Source: UBA2128 sp964534955 (GTDB lineage: Bacteria; Fidelibacterota; Marinisomatia; Marinisomatales; UBA2128). Taken from it: DNA of 16,958 nucleotides. Below are positions 16,807 to 16,958 of the stretch, one piece after another. The stretch is taken from the NCBI GenBank assembly GCA_964534955.1, contig CAZHRR010000043.1:1-16958 (forward strand), written 5' to 3'. Numbering within the stretch: the first letter of the stretch is position 1; each line of letters begins with the position of its first letter. The position numbers were made by a program, and so were the translations under genes. The notes beneath the pieces are model-generated. The model was given only the letters and a program-made list of their open reading frames with translations. It was not told the origin of the DNA and made no database searches.

Positions 16807-16867
16807 GCCTGCCCGCCCGTCCAAGCCATTCGGACGGGAACGAAACCAGTCGGGCAGGCCTGCCCGG
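16807..16867. repeat. Nested GC-rich palindromic element (REP-like) in intergenic DNA
   Basis: The outer arms GCCTGCCCG (16807-16815) and CGGGCAGGC (16851-16859) enclose the inner arms CCCGTCC (16816-16822) and GGACGGG (16832-16838). CGGGCAGG/CCTGCCCG (16851-16866) is also a perfect 16-base palindrome, so the outer arm occurs three times. The element stands in otherwise AT-rich, gene-free DNA between the EEP gene leader and the window end. No T-run follows, so it does not look like a terminator. The rest of 16739-16958 holds no gene that I can see. Confidence 0.7.
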
Positions 16868-16958
16868 CGTAACATAGTAGAGACGGGTCAGTCCCTCTCT
16901 TATCAGGAGTTCCCCCGAAAACAACCTTTAGAATCTTATAACATACTATATTAAAGTA

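Overview
The window looks like a chromosomal fragment from an uncultured marine-type bacterium of the FCB superphylum (Fibrobacterota-Chlorobiota-Bacteroidota and relatives). Candidatus Marinimicrobia (SAR406) or a neighbour such as Calditrichota/KSB1 is my best guess. The reasons are four proteins ending in type IX secretion (T9SS)-style C-terminal domains with YPNPFNP or YPNPY motifs, a PorV/PorQ-family barrel, a TonB-dependent receptor with an N-terminal carboxypeptidase-regulatory-like domain, lamin-tail domains, and signal peptides that mostly leave Gln at the mature N-terminus. The lineage is an inference from protein style; there is no rRNA, tRNA or marker gene here. Every one of the eight genes encodes an exported or envelope protein.

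Layout. Bases 1-200 hold GC-rich repeat-like sequence, a possible promoter and a small inverted repeat. Six genes follow on the + strand: a large secreted protein with an EF-hand-like loop and a T9SS-like tail (201-2381); a giant secreted lamin-tail/OB-fold protein with a T9SS tail (2398-6486); a strong intrinsic terminator (6497-6534); then four genes joined by 4-, 4- and 1-base overlaps: a lipoprotein with a glutamine-amidotransferase-like domain (6543-8117), a TonB-dependent receptor (8114-10876), a PorV/PorQ-family outer-membrane protein (10873-11883) and an NHL-propeller lipoprotein (11883-13262). A short hairpin separates these from two convergent minus-strand genes: a T9SS-tagged propeller-like protein (13297-14841) and a secreted endonuclease/exonuclease/phosphatase (EEP) enzyme with a lamin-tail domain and a T9SS tail (14920-16698). 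The right edge (16739-16958) carries a nested GC-rich palindrome that shares an 11-base block with the left edge.

How the genes may work together. The coupled block reads as an outer-membrane machine (receptor, PorV-like barrel, two surface or periplasmic lipoproteins), with T9SS-type cargo encoded on both sides. The cargo includes the parts of an ExeM/NucH-like extracellular nuclease (lamin-tail domain, OB-folds, EEP catalytic domain), here divided between two proteins. A surface-attached system for handling extracellular nucleic acid or phosphoester substrates is a reasonable hypothesis, but nothing in the sequence proves the substrate.

The most striking sequence-level feature is a 552-bp in-frame tandem duplication inside the giant gene. 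It creates two lamin-tail domains identical in protein sequence and differing by one silent base. The duplicated segment is clearly AT-richer than the rest of its gene.
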